DNA of 64,000 nucleotides from Olleya sp. Bg11-27 (GTDB lineage Bacteria; Bacteroidota; Bacteroidia; Flavobacteriales; Flavobacteriaceae), in the NCBI RefSeq assembly GCF_002831645.1, contig NZ_CP025117.1:875514-939513 (forward strand), given 5' to 3'. Below the pieces are notes generated by a model. It was not told the origin of the DNA, searched no databases, and saw only the letters and a program-made list of their open reading frames with translations. The position numbers were made by a program, and so were the translations under genes. Below are positions 31,456-39,302 of the stretch, piece by piece. Positions within the stretch are counted from its first letter, which is position 1, and each line of letters starts with the position of its first letter.

Positions 31456-32583
31456 TTACAGCTTGTGTGCACCAGATTTTAAAGCGTACAATGCAAAAGA
31501 AGCCAGCCAATGCGCACCAGCATATTCTCCCGAATCCATTTTATCATAACTAGCATTAAAATGTGTATTAGCTAAGGCCATCATGTTTTGGTTGTCTAAT
31601 ATCAAGCCCATTTCATACAAACACCAAGCGCGACTAAAATTTAAACCGTCTAGATGTGCCATTTTACCATCCGTTTTATCAACCACTTCTACAGTGTTTA
31701 TAAATTGTGAAGGGTTGTGTCTAAAATTAGGTAAAAAGGCATCTAGCCATTTGATATATTCTGTTTTTGGTAACACTTTAGCCATAAGTGAGGCTTCCTG
31801 TAAACAAGGCGATAAAAAATCAAAACCTCCAGGCTCCCAAGTTATCGGGCAACCTTCATCTTGTAAATAAAACACTTTGGCTTTGTCAATAATTACCTGT
31901 TCTAATTCTGGGCTATATTTTTTAGCATAATCCAATGCAAAACTCATCCCAAAAGCAGTATTTGGATGTTCCCCAACGCGAATAGGGTAATTTAATTTAT
32001 TAAAAAAAGCGATGCATTTTTTCTCAATAAGTGCTGTTAAAGGTGCTAGGTTTTTTGATAGTTGTTGGCCTTCCGGCGTGTCCCATTCTTTTAAGCTTTC
32101 GGCTAATTTAAGTAGCCAAGCCCAACCGTAAGTACGTTCAAATGTTTTGTTGTATTGGTCATCAAAATAGTCAATTTCCTTTAAAATATTAGATTCTGTT
32201 AAGGTTGCTTTCAGCTTAGCTAAAACAGCATCTCTAGATTCAAAATTCGGAAAATCTTTTAAAATAGTAACTAAAGTCCAATGTCCATGTACAGAACTGT
32301 GCCAATCAAAACAACCATAAAAAGCAGGGTGTAACTGCTGTGGTGTTTTTAAATATGTGCCATCTCCTAAAACCTGATTTAGTTTGTTAGGATATTCTTG
32401 ATCTAAACAATCGTAGGCAAAATGATATAAATAGGTTGCTTTTTTTCCGTCAAGCGGAATTGGAGTTGTGTCTGCTACAACGTCACCTTTATTTACGTCA
32501 ATATGAGTTGTGGTCGCCACGTTATTGTTTTTATTATTACAGCTGAAGCTGAACACTAGCAGTATAAGTATTAGTTTTTTCAT
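31456..32583 (-). CDS. DUF2891 family lipoprotein
   Basis: A 375-residue lipoprotein (signal ending SFSCNNKN). The mature part matches the DUF2891 pattern: HPAFYGCFDWHSSVHGHW near residue 83, TYGWAWLLKLAESL near 150, HPNTAFGMSFALDYA near 205 and EYAGAHWLASFALYAL at the end. These are alpha/alpha-barrel-like sequences resembling glycan-active enzymes, but no activity is established. It starts 4 bp after the stop of the zinc-ribbon gene, so it is probably the last gene of a GNAT, zinc-ribbon, DUF2891 operon. Confidence 0.85.
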   Translation of the reverse strand: MKKLILILLVFSFSCNNKNNNVATTTHIDVNKGDVVADTTPIPLDGKKATYLYHFAYDCLDQEYPNKLNQVLGDGTYLKTPQQLHPAFYGCFDWHSSVHGHWTLVTILKDFPNFESRDAVLAKLKATLTESNILKEIDYFDDQYNKTFERTYGWAWLLKLAESLKEWDTPEGQQLSKNLAPLTALIEKKCIAFFNKLNYPIRVGEHPNTAFGMSFALDYAKKYSPELEQVIIDKAKVFYLQDEGCPITWEPGGFDFLSPCLQEASLMAKVLPKTEYIKWLDAFLPNFRHNPSQFINTVEVVDKTDGKMAHLDGLNFSRAWCLYEMGLILDNQNMMALANTHFNASYDKMDSGEYAGAHWLASFALYALKSGAHKL

Positions 32584-32587
32584 AGTA

Positions 32588-32935
32588 TTATTGACGTTTT
32601 ACAAGTGCATAAAAATCGTTGTCTAAAGGTAAGTAACCTTGGTCATAGACAAAGTAGTAAATAGTACCAGCTTTTGTGGTGTAAATACTTGTAAAATAAT
32701 TAAAATCGAAACCTTTGGCTTCTAATTTCGTTTTGGATGTTTTTGTTTTTTGATCAGGATTTAGGCTTTCTAAAATGCGCCAATTTTTGCGTAACCGATT
32801 ATTAATGTTACGTATTAAGTTTTTACCATCCTTATTAACTTTATTGTTATGTGCATTTCTGCAACCGTCACTACAGAATTTTTTATCTATACGACCAACT
32901 ATTTTATCTCCACATTCTGGACAGGCTTTATTCAT
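32588..32935 (-). CDS. small zinc-ribbon protein
   Basis: A 115-residue cytoplasmic protein with an N-terminal four-cysteine zinc ribbon (ACPECGDKI then KFCSDGCRNAHNN, residues 4-30), a basic helical middle (NINNRLRKNWRILESL) and a C-terminal segment with TTKAGTIYYFVYDQGYLPL. It resembles a DUF2116-like zinc ribbon at the start; a nucleic-acid or ribosome-associated role is possible but unproven. It lies 6 bp downstream of the GNAT gene and 4 bp upstream of the DUF2891 gene. Confidence 0.75.
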   Translation of the reverse strand: MNKACPECGDKIVGRIDKKFCSDGCRNAHNNKVNKDGKNLIRNINNRLRKNWRILESLNPDQKTKTSKTKLEAKGFDFNYFTSIYTTKAGTIYYFVYDQGYLPLDNDFYALVKRQ

Positions 32936-32941
32936 GATTGT

Positions 32942-33478
32942 TTATAAATTAGGGTTTTTAATGGCGTACCAACGTAATTGTACAGCCTCTTCGGGATAGT
33001 AAAAATCTTCAATATAATCTAAGCCTATTTTTAATAGGGCGTTGTGTGATGCTTCATTTTTTATTTCGGTTAAACCGAAAATAGTATCTAACTTCAGGGT
33101 TTCAAAACCGTAATTAACAGCTGCTTTTCCAGATTCCGTAGCATAACCCTTATTCCAATATTTTGGTATAAACCGATACCCAACGTCGTAAAAATTAGTA
33201 CGATTGTTAAAGGTGTAATCGTCAATAAGTCTTAAGCCAGACCAGCCAATAAAATCGCCTGACTGTTTTTCTATAACTGCTAATCTGCAAATGCCATGCG
33301 CTTTATATTTTTGTTTGCACGTGGTAATGTAGCCTAAACATTGGGCTTTATTGGTTACGGGTTTGTTTCCTAGGTATTTGTGGACTAGTGGATTAGAATC
33401 TAAGGTAAATAACCCATCAACATCTTGGACTTCAAACTCGCGAAGGAGTAACCGTTCTGTTTCTATGTAAATACTCAT
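32942..33478 (-). CDS. GNAT family N-acetyltransferase (RimJ/RimL-like)
   Basis: A 178-residue acetyltransferase_3-type protein. It opens with the family signature IETERLLLREFEVQDVDGLF, has FIGWSGLRLID and a central DVGYRFIPKYWNKGYATES acetyl-CoA-binding region, and ends with the IKNEASHNALLKIGLDYIED helix typical of RimJ-like enzymes. It would transfer an acetyl group from acetyl-CoA to an amine, perhaps a protein N-terminus or a small molecule. It is the first gene of a three-gene minus-strand set. Confidence 0.85.
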   Translation of the reverse strand: MSIYIETERLLLREFEVQDVDGLFTLDSNPLVHKYLGNKPVTNKAQCLGYITTCKQKYKAHGICRLAVIEKQSGDFIGWSGLRLIDDYTFNNRTNFYDVGYRFIPKYWNKGYATESGKAAVNYGFETLKLDTIFGLTEIKNEASHNALLKIGLDYIEDFYYPEEAVQLRWYAIKNPNL

Positions 33479-33600
33479 ACTTATTTTTTATAGCTAAATT
33501 ATCAATTCAAAATATATTTTAGTTTCTGAGTGATAGAAAATTATGGTGTAAATAATTGTTTCACAAACAGTTAAATTAAAAAGGAAAGATACATAATTTC

Positions 33601-33632
33601 CGATTACAAACGACAACAAACGTTTACAATCG
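33601..33632. repeat. imperfect inverted repeat upstream of ssb
   Basis: CGATTACAAACG (33601-33612) and CGTTTACAATCG (33621-33632) are inverted copies apart from the two central bases, 8 bp apart, about 100 bp before the ssb start. Further CGATTACTA-like pieces follow. It could be a regulator site; nothing else was seen in 33479-33731 apart from a near-consensus CATCTTTGC at 33675-33683. Confidence 0.35.
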
Positions 33633-33731
33633 ACATTAAATGCGTAACTACCGATTACTATTTGGTTACTCAATCATCTTTGCAGTGTTGAATGGAACTA
33701 ATGAAATTCAATATGATTAAAACCTTATCTT

Positions 33732-34064
33732 ATGAATACGTTAAGAAACAAAGTACAGTTAATTGGAAACCTTGGACAAGATCCTGAAATTATTAATTTA
33801 GAATCTGGTAAAAAGTTAGCAAGATTTACATTAGCCACAAACGAAAGTTATAAAAACGCAAAAGGAGAGAAAATTACAGATACACAATGGCATCAAATTG
33901 TGGCCTGGGGAAAAACGGCGGACATTATAGAAAAATATGTTATTAAAGGAAAAGAAGTGGCCATAGACGGAAAGCTAACCACCAGAAGTTGGGAAGATAA
34001 AGATGGTATGAAACGGTATACGACTGAGGTGCTTTGTAATGAATTGTTGTTGTTGGGGAAGTAG
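33732..34064 (+). CDS. ssb: single-stranded DNA-binding protein
   Basis: A 110-residue OB-fold protein: NKVQLIGNLGQDPEI, LARFTLATNESY, TDTQWHQIVAWGKTADIIEKY (split across residues 50-70) and KEVAIDGKLTTRSWEDKDG are hallmark SSB strands. It binds single-stranded DNA in replication, recombination or competence. It lacks the long acidic C-terminal tail that recruits partners in housekeeping SSBs, so it may be a secondary SSB. Its last 57 bp are duplicated perfectly at 36273-36329, beyond an S8 peptidase gene. Confidence 0.92.
   Translation: MNTLRNKVQLIGNLGQDPEIINLESGKKLARFTLATNESYKNAKGEKITDTQWHQIVAWGKTADIIEKYVIKGKEVAIDGKLTTRSWEDKDGMKRYTTEVLCNELLLLGK
34008..34064 (+). repeat. 57-bp direct repeat, copy 1 (3' end of ssb)
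   Basis: The last 18 codons plus stop of ssb. It is identical over all 57 bp to 36273-36329, in the same orientation. The match stops at an ATG on the left and at the TAG stop on the right; beyond the stop there is only weak similarity. Confidence 0.95.
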
Positions 34065-34492
34065 ATTTATAGTAGTATTACAATTACAAAATTGTTTTAG
34101 AATAACTTTTAAAAGCACTCATTGATTTGAGTGTTTTTATTGTTTAAAACCTATTTCTTTATTGAGGAGTGTTGCTAGTTTTTTTTTTTTTTTTGAGAAA
34201 CCTAAATTCAGTAGGATGTTGACTTTTGGTATCTAGGATTACTTATATAGACTTATTTTTTTGTTAGATTTTTATAATAGTAGATAAATGAGATTTATAA
34301 AAATAAGTGACTAAAAAATATGTATTAATTGTAGTTAGAGTTTTCGGAGGTACAAATAAAGCAGATATAGAAGAAATTTAAAACACGAAAATCAAGCAAA
34401 ATTGTACAAATTAAAATGGATAATTTTCTAATAAATAGCATTGTTATGTTTAAATTTTTAATTTAGGCAGTACCATTTAATATTAACAATTT
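34065..34492 (+). other. gene-free stretch: weak terminator, T16 tract and a startless coding fragment
   Basis: No complete gene was seen. It holds a weak hairpin (CACTCA/TGAGTG at 34116-34133 with a T-rich tail) that may end ssb, a run of 16 T at 34179-34194, and a short open frame at 34307-34381 from a GTG reading ...IVVRVFGGTNKADIEEI then stop. This fragment looks like the tail of a broken gene. The last roughly 100 bp are AT-rich and may hold the peptidase promoter. Confidence 0.5.
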
Positions 34493-36157
34493 ATGCATAG
34501 AGTTTACTCGTCTTTTTGTCTTCTTTTTTTAACCATCTGTGTAAATAGTTGTAAAACAAGGTTTGTTCATAATCCTATAATAGAAAAGCAAAATAAAATA
34601 TCAACAAAACAATTTATTGACGACAACTTAAAAGTTTGGCATCATAAAGATATTATTGATGACTCTATTGCAGGGACAAGTCTTGATAAAGCATATGATT
34701 TAATCTTAAAAAATAAAGAAGGAAAAGAAATTATTGTTGCAATAATTGATATGCAAATAGATATTAATCACGATGATTTAAAAAACAGTATTTGGATAAA
34801 TAAAAAAGAGATTTTTAATAATAAAATAGATGATGATAAGAATGGCTATATTGATGATTTAAATGGTTGGAATTTTTTAGGAAACGAAAATGGAAAAAGT
34901 GCCAAGTTTGTTAATTATGAATATACACGTATTTTAAAAAAATACACTCCTATTTTTAATAATTCAGAATATAAAACGGACTTAGATTCATCGCTTTATG
35001 TTCTTTATAGAAAAGCTAAAAAGAAGCACGCAGAACGCTATGTTTATGCGATTGAGGATACTAATTTTATAAAAGTAGAATACAAAGACAAAAAAGATGC
35101 AGAGAAAACATTGTCGAAGTATTTTAAAGATAAGACGTATTCTATTAAAGATTTAGATAGCTTAAAACAGCTTCATCCTAAAGATTCTATTCTACAAATG
35201 CATATTTCATGGGTAGATTATTATATAAAAAATGATTTTACTGATGATTATTTTGAAGACTATAAACTTAAAGGAGTAGAACGACTTAATAAATTATTAA
35301 ATGTAGATTATAATGATAGGGTATTAATTGGTGATGATTCTGACGATTTAAGCGATACTAAATATGGGAATTCAATAGTAAATAATGATGTTGGTTTTTT
35401 TGATCATGGAACTCTTATGGCTGGGATAATTGCTGCAAATCGAAATAACGATATGGGAACGAAAGGTGTTTCTAGCAATATTAAAATTATGCCAATCTGT
35501 GTTGCTTCTTTTGGAGATGAACATGATAAAGACATTGCATTAGCTATACGTTACGCTGTTGATAATGGTGCAAAAGTCATTAATATGAGCTTTGGAAAAG
35601 AGTTTTCGTTATATAAAAATTGGGTTTTTGATGCTTTTAAATATGCTGAGAAGAATGATGTGCTTATTATTTCTTCAGCTGGTAACTCTAGTTATAACTT
35701 AAATATTTTTAATGAGGTCTATCCTAATGATAATGTAGATAACGGAGATGAGGTTTCAGATAATTTTTTAATGGTTGGAGCTTCCAATTACTCAGCAAAT
35801 GAAAACCTATTTGTTGCTATTTCTAATTATGGAAACATTGATGTAGATGTTTTTGCGCCAGGAAATGATATATTTACGACGTCATCAAAGAAAAAAAAAT
35901 ATAAATCTGTTAGAGGCACTTCTGCTGCGGCGGCTATAACATCAGGAATTGCGGCACTAATTTATTCATATTATCCAAGTCTTACTGCTTCACAAGTAAA
36001 ACACATTATTATGGACAGTGGGGTAGAGTATACTTTTCCGGTCAAACTAACAAAAAACGATACTATAAAAACTCCTTTTAATCAGCTATCAAAATCCGGG
36101 AAAATTGTAAATGCTTACAATGCTTTAATTGTGGCGGATAGTATTTCCAAAAAATAA
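34493..36157 (+). CDS. S8 (subtilisin-like) serine peptidase lipoprotein
   Basis: A 554-residue lipoprotein (ICVNSCKTRF lipobox) with a subtilisin catalytic triad: Asp in VAIIDMQIDINHDD (about residue 86), His in DHGTLMAGIIAAN (about 306) and Ser in RGTSAAAAITSGIAALIYS (about 480). A roughly 180-residue lysine- and aspartate-rich insertion separates Asp from His, as in other Bacteroidota S8 lipoproteins. It should act at the cell envelope. It is the only gene between the two 57-bp ssb 3'-end repeats, and its sequence appears more A-rich than its neighbours by eye, consistent with acquisition. Confidence 0.88.
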   Translation: MHRVYSSFCLLFLTICVNSCKTRFVHNPIIEKQNKISTKQFIDDNLKVWHHKDIIDDSIAGTSLDKAYDLILKNKEGKEIIVAIIDMQIDINHDDLKNSIWINKKEIFNNKIDDDKNGYIDDLNGWNFLGNENGKSAKFVNYEYTRILKKYTPIFNNSEYKTDLDSSLYVLYRKAKKKHAERYVYAIEDTNFIKVEYKDKKDAEKTLSKYFKDKTYSIKDLDSLKQLHPKDSILQMHISWVDYYIKNDFTDDYFEDYKLKGVERLNKLLNVDYNDRVLIGDDSDDLSDTKYGNSIVNNDVGFFDHGTLMAGIIAANRNNDMGTKGVSSNIKIMPICVASFGDEHDKDIALAIRYAVDNGAKVINMSFGKEFSLYKNWVFDAFKYAEKNDVLIISSAGNSSYNLNIFNEVYPNDNVDNGDEVSDNFLMVGASNYSANENLFVAISNYGNIDVDVFAPGNDIFTTSSKKKKYKSVRGTSAAAAITSGIAALIYSYYPSLTASQVKHIIMDSGVEYTFPVKLTKNDTIKTPFNQLSKSGKIVNAYNALIVADSISKK

Positions 36158-36272
36158 GACAAACTAATTAATTATTTGTAAGATCTAGTCATTTTTTAAC
36201 CTGAATATGGTGCTTAATAACAACATAAGAAGTAATTGTTTTGGAAATAAATGAAAAGAAGTAGCAATAACC

Positions 36273-36329
36273 ATGAAACGGTATACGACTGAGGTGCTTT
36301 GTAATGAATTGTTGTTGTTGGGGAAGTAG
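36273..36329 (+). repeat. 57-bp direct repeat, copy 2 (detached ssb 3' end)
   Basis: A perfect copy of 34008-34064, starting with ATG and ending with TAG. It is preceded by unrelated sequence (no ssb upstream), so it is a gene remnant. A bidirectional terminator follows 30 bp on and may be the original ssb terminator. Confidence 0.95.
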
Positions 36330-36352
36330 TAGTTTATAATATTATTTTAAAC

Positions 36353-36389
36353 ATAAAAAAGGTTCGCATTAATTGCGAACCTTTTTTAT
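36353..36389. terminator. bidirectional terminator
   Basis: GGTTCGCA (36361-36368) pairs with TGCGAACC (36374-36381), with an A-run before and a T-run after. It ends the minus-strand small-lipoprotein genes and, on the plus strand, anything crossing the cassette. Confidence 0.9.
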
Positions 36390-36402
36390 TATAAATGTTG
36401 TC

Positions 36403-36546
36403 TTAGTCAACTGCATCTTCTACATCATCTGCGACGTTTTCTACTGCGTCTCCTACTTTTTCTCCTGTTGATTTTTCTTCTCTACATCCTGTTAGCGTAA
36501 TCGCTAAACTAAACATAACTAGAAAAGTATATGCTAATTTTTTCAT
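36403..36546 (-). CDS. 47-residue lipoprotein
   Basis: A small gene: MKKLAYTFLV start, hydrophobic signal peptide, lipobox ITLTGC (Cys 21), then a short mature part EEKSTGEKVGDAVENVADD ending in an acidic tail. The GDAVENVADDVEDA pattern is common in tiny Bacteroidota entericidin-like or stress lipoproteins. It lies 12 bp downstream of another small lipoprotein gene and directly before the terminator, so it is probably the last gene of the stress-like cluster. Confidence 0.8.
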   Translation of the reverse strand: MKKLAYTFLVMFSLAITLTGCREEKSTGEKVGDAVENVADDVEDAVD

Positions 36547-36558
36547 GTTGGTCGTGTT

Positions 36559-36774
36559 TTAAGATTTGTCTTTTACTTTAATGCCATCCTCATTGATTTT
36601 TACCTTTTTATCGTCGGTTTCCATCTTGATTTTGTCCTCTTTTATTTTTATTTCTGTACCGTCATCCTCTTTCATTTCCCGAATGACTTCTTCTTTTTCT
36701 GTTTGTTCTCTACAAGCCACAAAGGATGTAGATAAAAGTACTAGTGTCAATACGGTATATAGTATCTTTTTCAT
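36559..36774 (-). CDS. 71-residue lipoprotein with repeated charged motif
   Basis: Lipoprotein signal ending TSFVACREQ, then a highly charged mature part in which short beta-like strings recur (GTEIKIKEDKIKM, DKKVKINEDGIKVKD). No known family was recognised. Only 25 bp separate its start from the stop of the PA2169-like gene upstream, which suggests one transcript. Confidence 0.75.
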   Translation of the reverse strand: MKKILYTVLTLVLLSTSFVACREQTEKEEVIREMKEDDGTEIKIKEDKIKMETDDKKVKINEDGIKVKDKS

Positions 36775-36799
36775 GATTATTGGTTTTTATAAGGTTAGA

Positions 36800-37258
36800 T
36801 TATCCTATAATATCCTCTAGTCTTTTTACGGTATTTAATGCAGATCTTACAGTGGTTAACTGAGATTCAATAATGGTCTTAATTTCAGAGTCTTCATTAA
36901 ATTGCTCTAATTTTTCTTCATATTCACTAAGACTTGCTTTTTCCCCTCTGATACATTCTTCTAATAGCGCTTCATCTGTTTCAGAAGATAAAGTAGATTT
37001 TAAGTTAATCCATCCTCTGTGTAAATCTGCAGTTATAGTTCCTGATGTTTTAGGCTCTGCATTGTGTTTTCTTATTTGAAAATCTAACTCGGTTGCAAAC
37101 GTATTACGTTGTAATGCCTTTTGTTGCATCCAGTTTTTTAAAGGCGCATTTTCTGTTTTTTGCATCACTTGTTTATAACCAGCTTCTGCATCGTAGTTTT
37201 TTTGAAGTAAGTCTTGTAAAGTATTAACTAATGCGTTATTGTCTTTTGTCGTTTTCAT
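36800..37258 (-). CDS. PA2169/DUF2383 family four-helix-bundle protein
   Basis: A 152-residue cytoplasmic, ferritin-like helical protein. ALVNTLQDLLQKNYDAEAGY, KNWMQQKALQRNTFATEL, HRGWINLKSTLSSETDEALL and the ECIRGEKASLSEYEEKL helix (with a Glu-Glu pattern) match the PA2169 family, which is often found with stress-response genes. Function is unknown; metal binding has been suggested by fold similarity. It lies in the same minus-strand run as several small envelope genes. Confidence 0.85.
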   Translation of the reverse strand: MKTTKDNNALVNTLQDLLQKNYDAEAGYKQVMQKTENAPLKNWMQQKALQRNTFATELDFQIRKHNAEPKTSGTITADLHRGWINLKSTLSSETDEALLEECIRGEKASLSEYEEKLEQFNEDSEIKTIIESQLTTVRSALNTVKRLEDIIG

Positions 37259-37300
37259 GATTTTTAGTTTTTGATGTGTTAATAATTAATTGGGATTGTT

Positions 37301-37771
37301 TTAGAATCTATAGCGTATCCCTAAGGCTATATCAAAATCAACATCGTCACTATAAGCATCATCAAATCCTAATTCTGGTCTAAAATCTAATGATAATTGT
37401 AATGGAATATCAAAATTGTACTCGATACCAATGTCTCCAGCGACTAAAGCAAAAGTACCATCATCATTTCCTGAATCGTAAGATCCAAATCCGGCACCTG
37501 CACCAACATACCAGTTAAAGCTGTCATCTATTGGCATAACCCATTGGTATAACCCAACGAGTTTAAATACGTCTAAGTTATCGGAGTCTCTCCAACCTAA
37601 ATCCAACTCTAATCTGTTGTTATCGTTTAAATGTCTTTGGTATGATATTTCTCCACCTAGTCCATCGTTATCACCAAGTCTTAAACCTAATGCGTTTTTA
37701 GAAATATCTTGAGCATTTACTGTAAATGCTGTAATTGTAATGGCTAGTATTGAGAATATTATTTTTTTCAT
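37301..37771 (-). CDS. small outer-membrane beta-barrel protein
   Basis: A 156-residue protein with signal peptide MKKIIFSILAITITAF...VNAQ. I place the start at 37771; the upstream ATG at 37804 would put eleven polar residues before the signal peptide. The mature part alternates strands and turns (LGLRLGDNDGLGGEISYQRH, WYVGAGAGFGSYDSG, LDFRPELGFDD) and ends IALGIRYRF, with a terminal Phe as in outer-membrane barrels. It resembles small OmpW/OmpX-like porin folds; no solute can be named. Confidence 0.8.
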   Translation of the reverse strand: MKKIIFSILAITITAFTVNAQDISKNALGLRLGDNDGLGGEISYQRHLNDNNRLELDLGWRDSDNLDVFKLVGLYQWVMPIDDSFNWYVGAGAGFGSYDSGNDDGTFALVAGDIGIEYNFDIPLQLSLDFRPELGFDDAYSDDVDFDIALGIRYRF

Positions 37772-37817
37772 ATGTATTTTTTTTTGTTTAGTGTTTGTAT
37801 TCAATATTTAATGATAG

Positions 37818-37970
37818 TTAGACGCCTTTTCCGCCTATTAGTCTTAGTAGTATTGCTATTAGAGCAATAACTAGAAGTATGTGAATTAGTCCACTTGCGC
37901 TGTACACAAAAAATCCTAGTGCCCAACCTATTACAAGTATTACTGCGATGATATATAGTAGTCCTCTCAT
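37818..37970 (-). CDS. lmo0937/DUF5670 family 50-residue membrane protein
   Basis: A complete small frame starting MRGLLYIIAVILVIGWALGF and ending LLRLIGGKGV. It has two transmembrane segments with a short turn (YSASGLIH), as in the lmo0937 family of tiny membrane proteins frequently associated with general stress regulons. It lies in the minus-strand cluster between the barrel gene and the repeated-domain secreted gene. Confidence 0.85.
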   Translation of the reverse strand: MRGLLYIIAVILVIGWALGFFVYSASGLIHILLVIALIAILLRLIGGKGV

Positions 37971-37998
37971 GATGTTTTATGGTTTTAGGTTAATATTT

Positions 37999-38442
37999 TT
38001 ATTTGATTGATTTAAAAGATTCAATGATTTTGGTTTTTGGGACTTCTAAATTTCCCATTAGTTTTACCATTGTTGTGGCTTGATTTAAAGACGTGGCAAC
38101 ACCTGTTGCATACCCACGATCTGTAATAACACCCCAAGTGTAAACACGGTCTGCATTTTTCGGGTGATTTAAATTGATACTAGTAATGTTTTTTTGAATG
38201 ATACTTGATGTTTTAGACAACGTGGCAATTTGACTATTTGCTTCTTCTAAATTGTCTGCTGTACCTGTAAAGACACCTGTAGATGTTTTTACGGTCCATT
38301 GATAAACTTGTGGATTATCTACCTTTTCTTTTGGAGTCTTGTTATTATCTAATAAGTGGGTGTCTAGTAAATCTAATTCTGCAGCATTAACAAATAATGT
38401 GCTTGTTGCGATAAGTATTAGTGTAAATATTGATGTTTTCAT
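37999..38442 (-). CDS. secreted protein with an internal duplication
   Basis: A 147-residue protein with signal peptide (LFVNAAE). The mature part holds two related roughly 50-residue units: VYQWTVKTSTGVFTGTADNL (about residue 45) and VYTWGVITDRGYATGVATSL (about residue 99), each followed by a helix (EEANSQIATLSK, NQATTMVKLM). I do not recognise the family. The position suggests co-regulation with neighbouring small envelope proteins. Confidence 0.65.
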   Translation of the reverse strand: MKTSIFTLILIATSTLFVNAAELDLLDTHLLDNNKTPKEKVDNPQVYQWTVKTSTGVFTGTADNLEEANSQIATLSKTSSIIQKNITSINLNHPKNADRVYTWGVITDRGYATGVATSLNQATTMVKLMGNLEVPKTKIIESFKSIK

Positions 38443-38464
38443 AATAATTGTTTTTAAAGTTATT

Positions 38465-39043
38465 TTAACTGTTAGTAATTAGATTATTTATAATCCGTTT
38501 TGTTTTTTTTAATGTCTCTTCTATTTTAGAGTCCGCTTTACCAATCAATGTTTTAAAATCTGGGCTATTGGTTGTTTTTGATAGTTTATCTAATAAAAAC
38601 AACTGGTTGTCTATTTTAGACTCTAGCTTTTTTAAGGTTTTAATTTTATAATCTTGAGTATCGCTGTCTAAAGGTTGCTTAATTGTTATTTCGGAATAGT
38701 TTGGTATTGATATTAACTTATCCGAGGCTACTTCATGAAAATCTTCTGCAATCTCTAAATGTGTCTGTTCTATTTTTTTTGCTAATGCAACATTAGGTGC
38801 TTTGCTTATTATATTTTGTAATGCTTTACTTAATTTAATGACATCTTGATTGTCTTTAGATAACATTAATAATAGCTTAGCTTCATTTTTATTGGTACTT
38901 ATGGTTTGATTGGTTTGTTCTGTCTTTTTTTTTTCTTGATGTTTGTTTGTGATCAACTCATCACAAGAAATAAAGCTTAAAGCAATCAGTAATACTGTAC
39001 AGAAGATCAAAACGGTTACTCTTCTATTTTTAAAATATTTCAT
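38465..39043 (-). CDS. helical lipoprotein, possibly DUF4142-like
   Basis: A 192-residue lipoprotein (ALSFISCDEL) whose mature part is almost entirely helical with many Lys and Glu (LLLMLSKDNQDVIKLSKAL, KKIEQTHLEIAEDFHEVASD, KTLKKLESKIDNQLFLLDKL). The QTHLEIAEDFHEVA helix recalls the ferritin-like DUF4142 group, but the match is weak. A CATCTTTGT near-consensus -7 box lies at 39069-39077 on the minus strand, about 26 bp upstream. It is the first gene of the small-protein cluster. Confidence 0.6.
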   Translation of the reverse strand: MKYFKNRRVTVLIFCTVLLIALSFISCDELITNKHQEKKKTEQTNQTISTNKNEAKLLLMLSKDNQDVIKLSKALQNIISKAPNVALAKKIEQTHLEIAEDFHEVASDKLISIPNYSEITIKQPLDSDTQDYKIKTLKKLESKIDNQLFLLDKLSKTTNSPDFKTLIGKADSKIEETLKKTKRIINNLITNS

Positions 39044-39251
39044 TGTCTCACTTATAATTTTTGATGTTACAAAGATGCAACCGATGTCTTGTTTTGATGT
39101 TACATCATTTTTTGTATTAGTTATAGAATTCTCATTTCTGTTTCATTCGTTAGTAATTACACTGCAAAGGTGGCGCATAAGAGCAGTTTTTGTGTTACAT
39201 TATTTTTATAGAGCGTTATAAAATTTCAATATTGATTTACATGTTTTGCAT

Positions 39252-39279
39252 AAAAAAAGCCTTACTAAAAAGTAAGGCT
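39252..39279 (-). terminator. terminator of the AraC / response regulator / kinase operon
   Basis: AGTAAGGCT and AGCCTTACT pair around an AAAA loop; on the minus strand the stem is followed by a T-run (39257-39252), 24 bp after the kinase stop codon. Confidence 0.85.
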
Positions 39280-39302
39280 GGAGATAAAAGGTGTTAATGT
39301 CT

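Noticed and set aside
34179-34194. T16 run as the terminator of ssb
   Set aside because: There is no stable stem immediately before it; the weak CACTCA/TGAGTG hairpin upstream is the better candidate.
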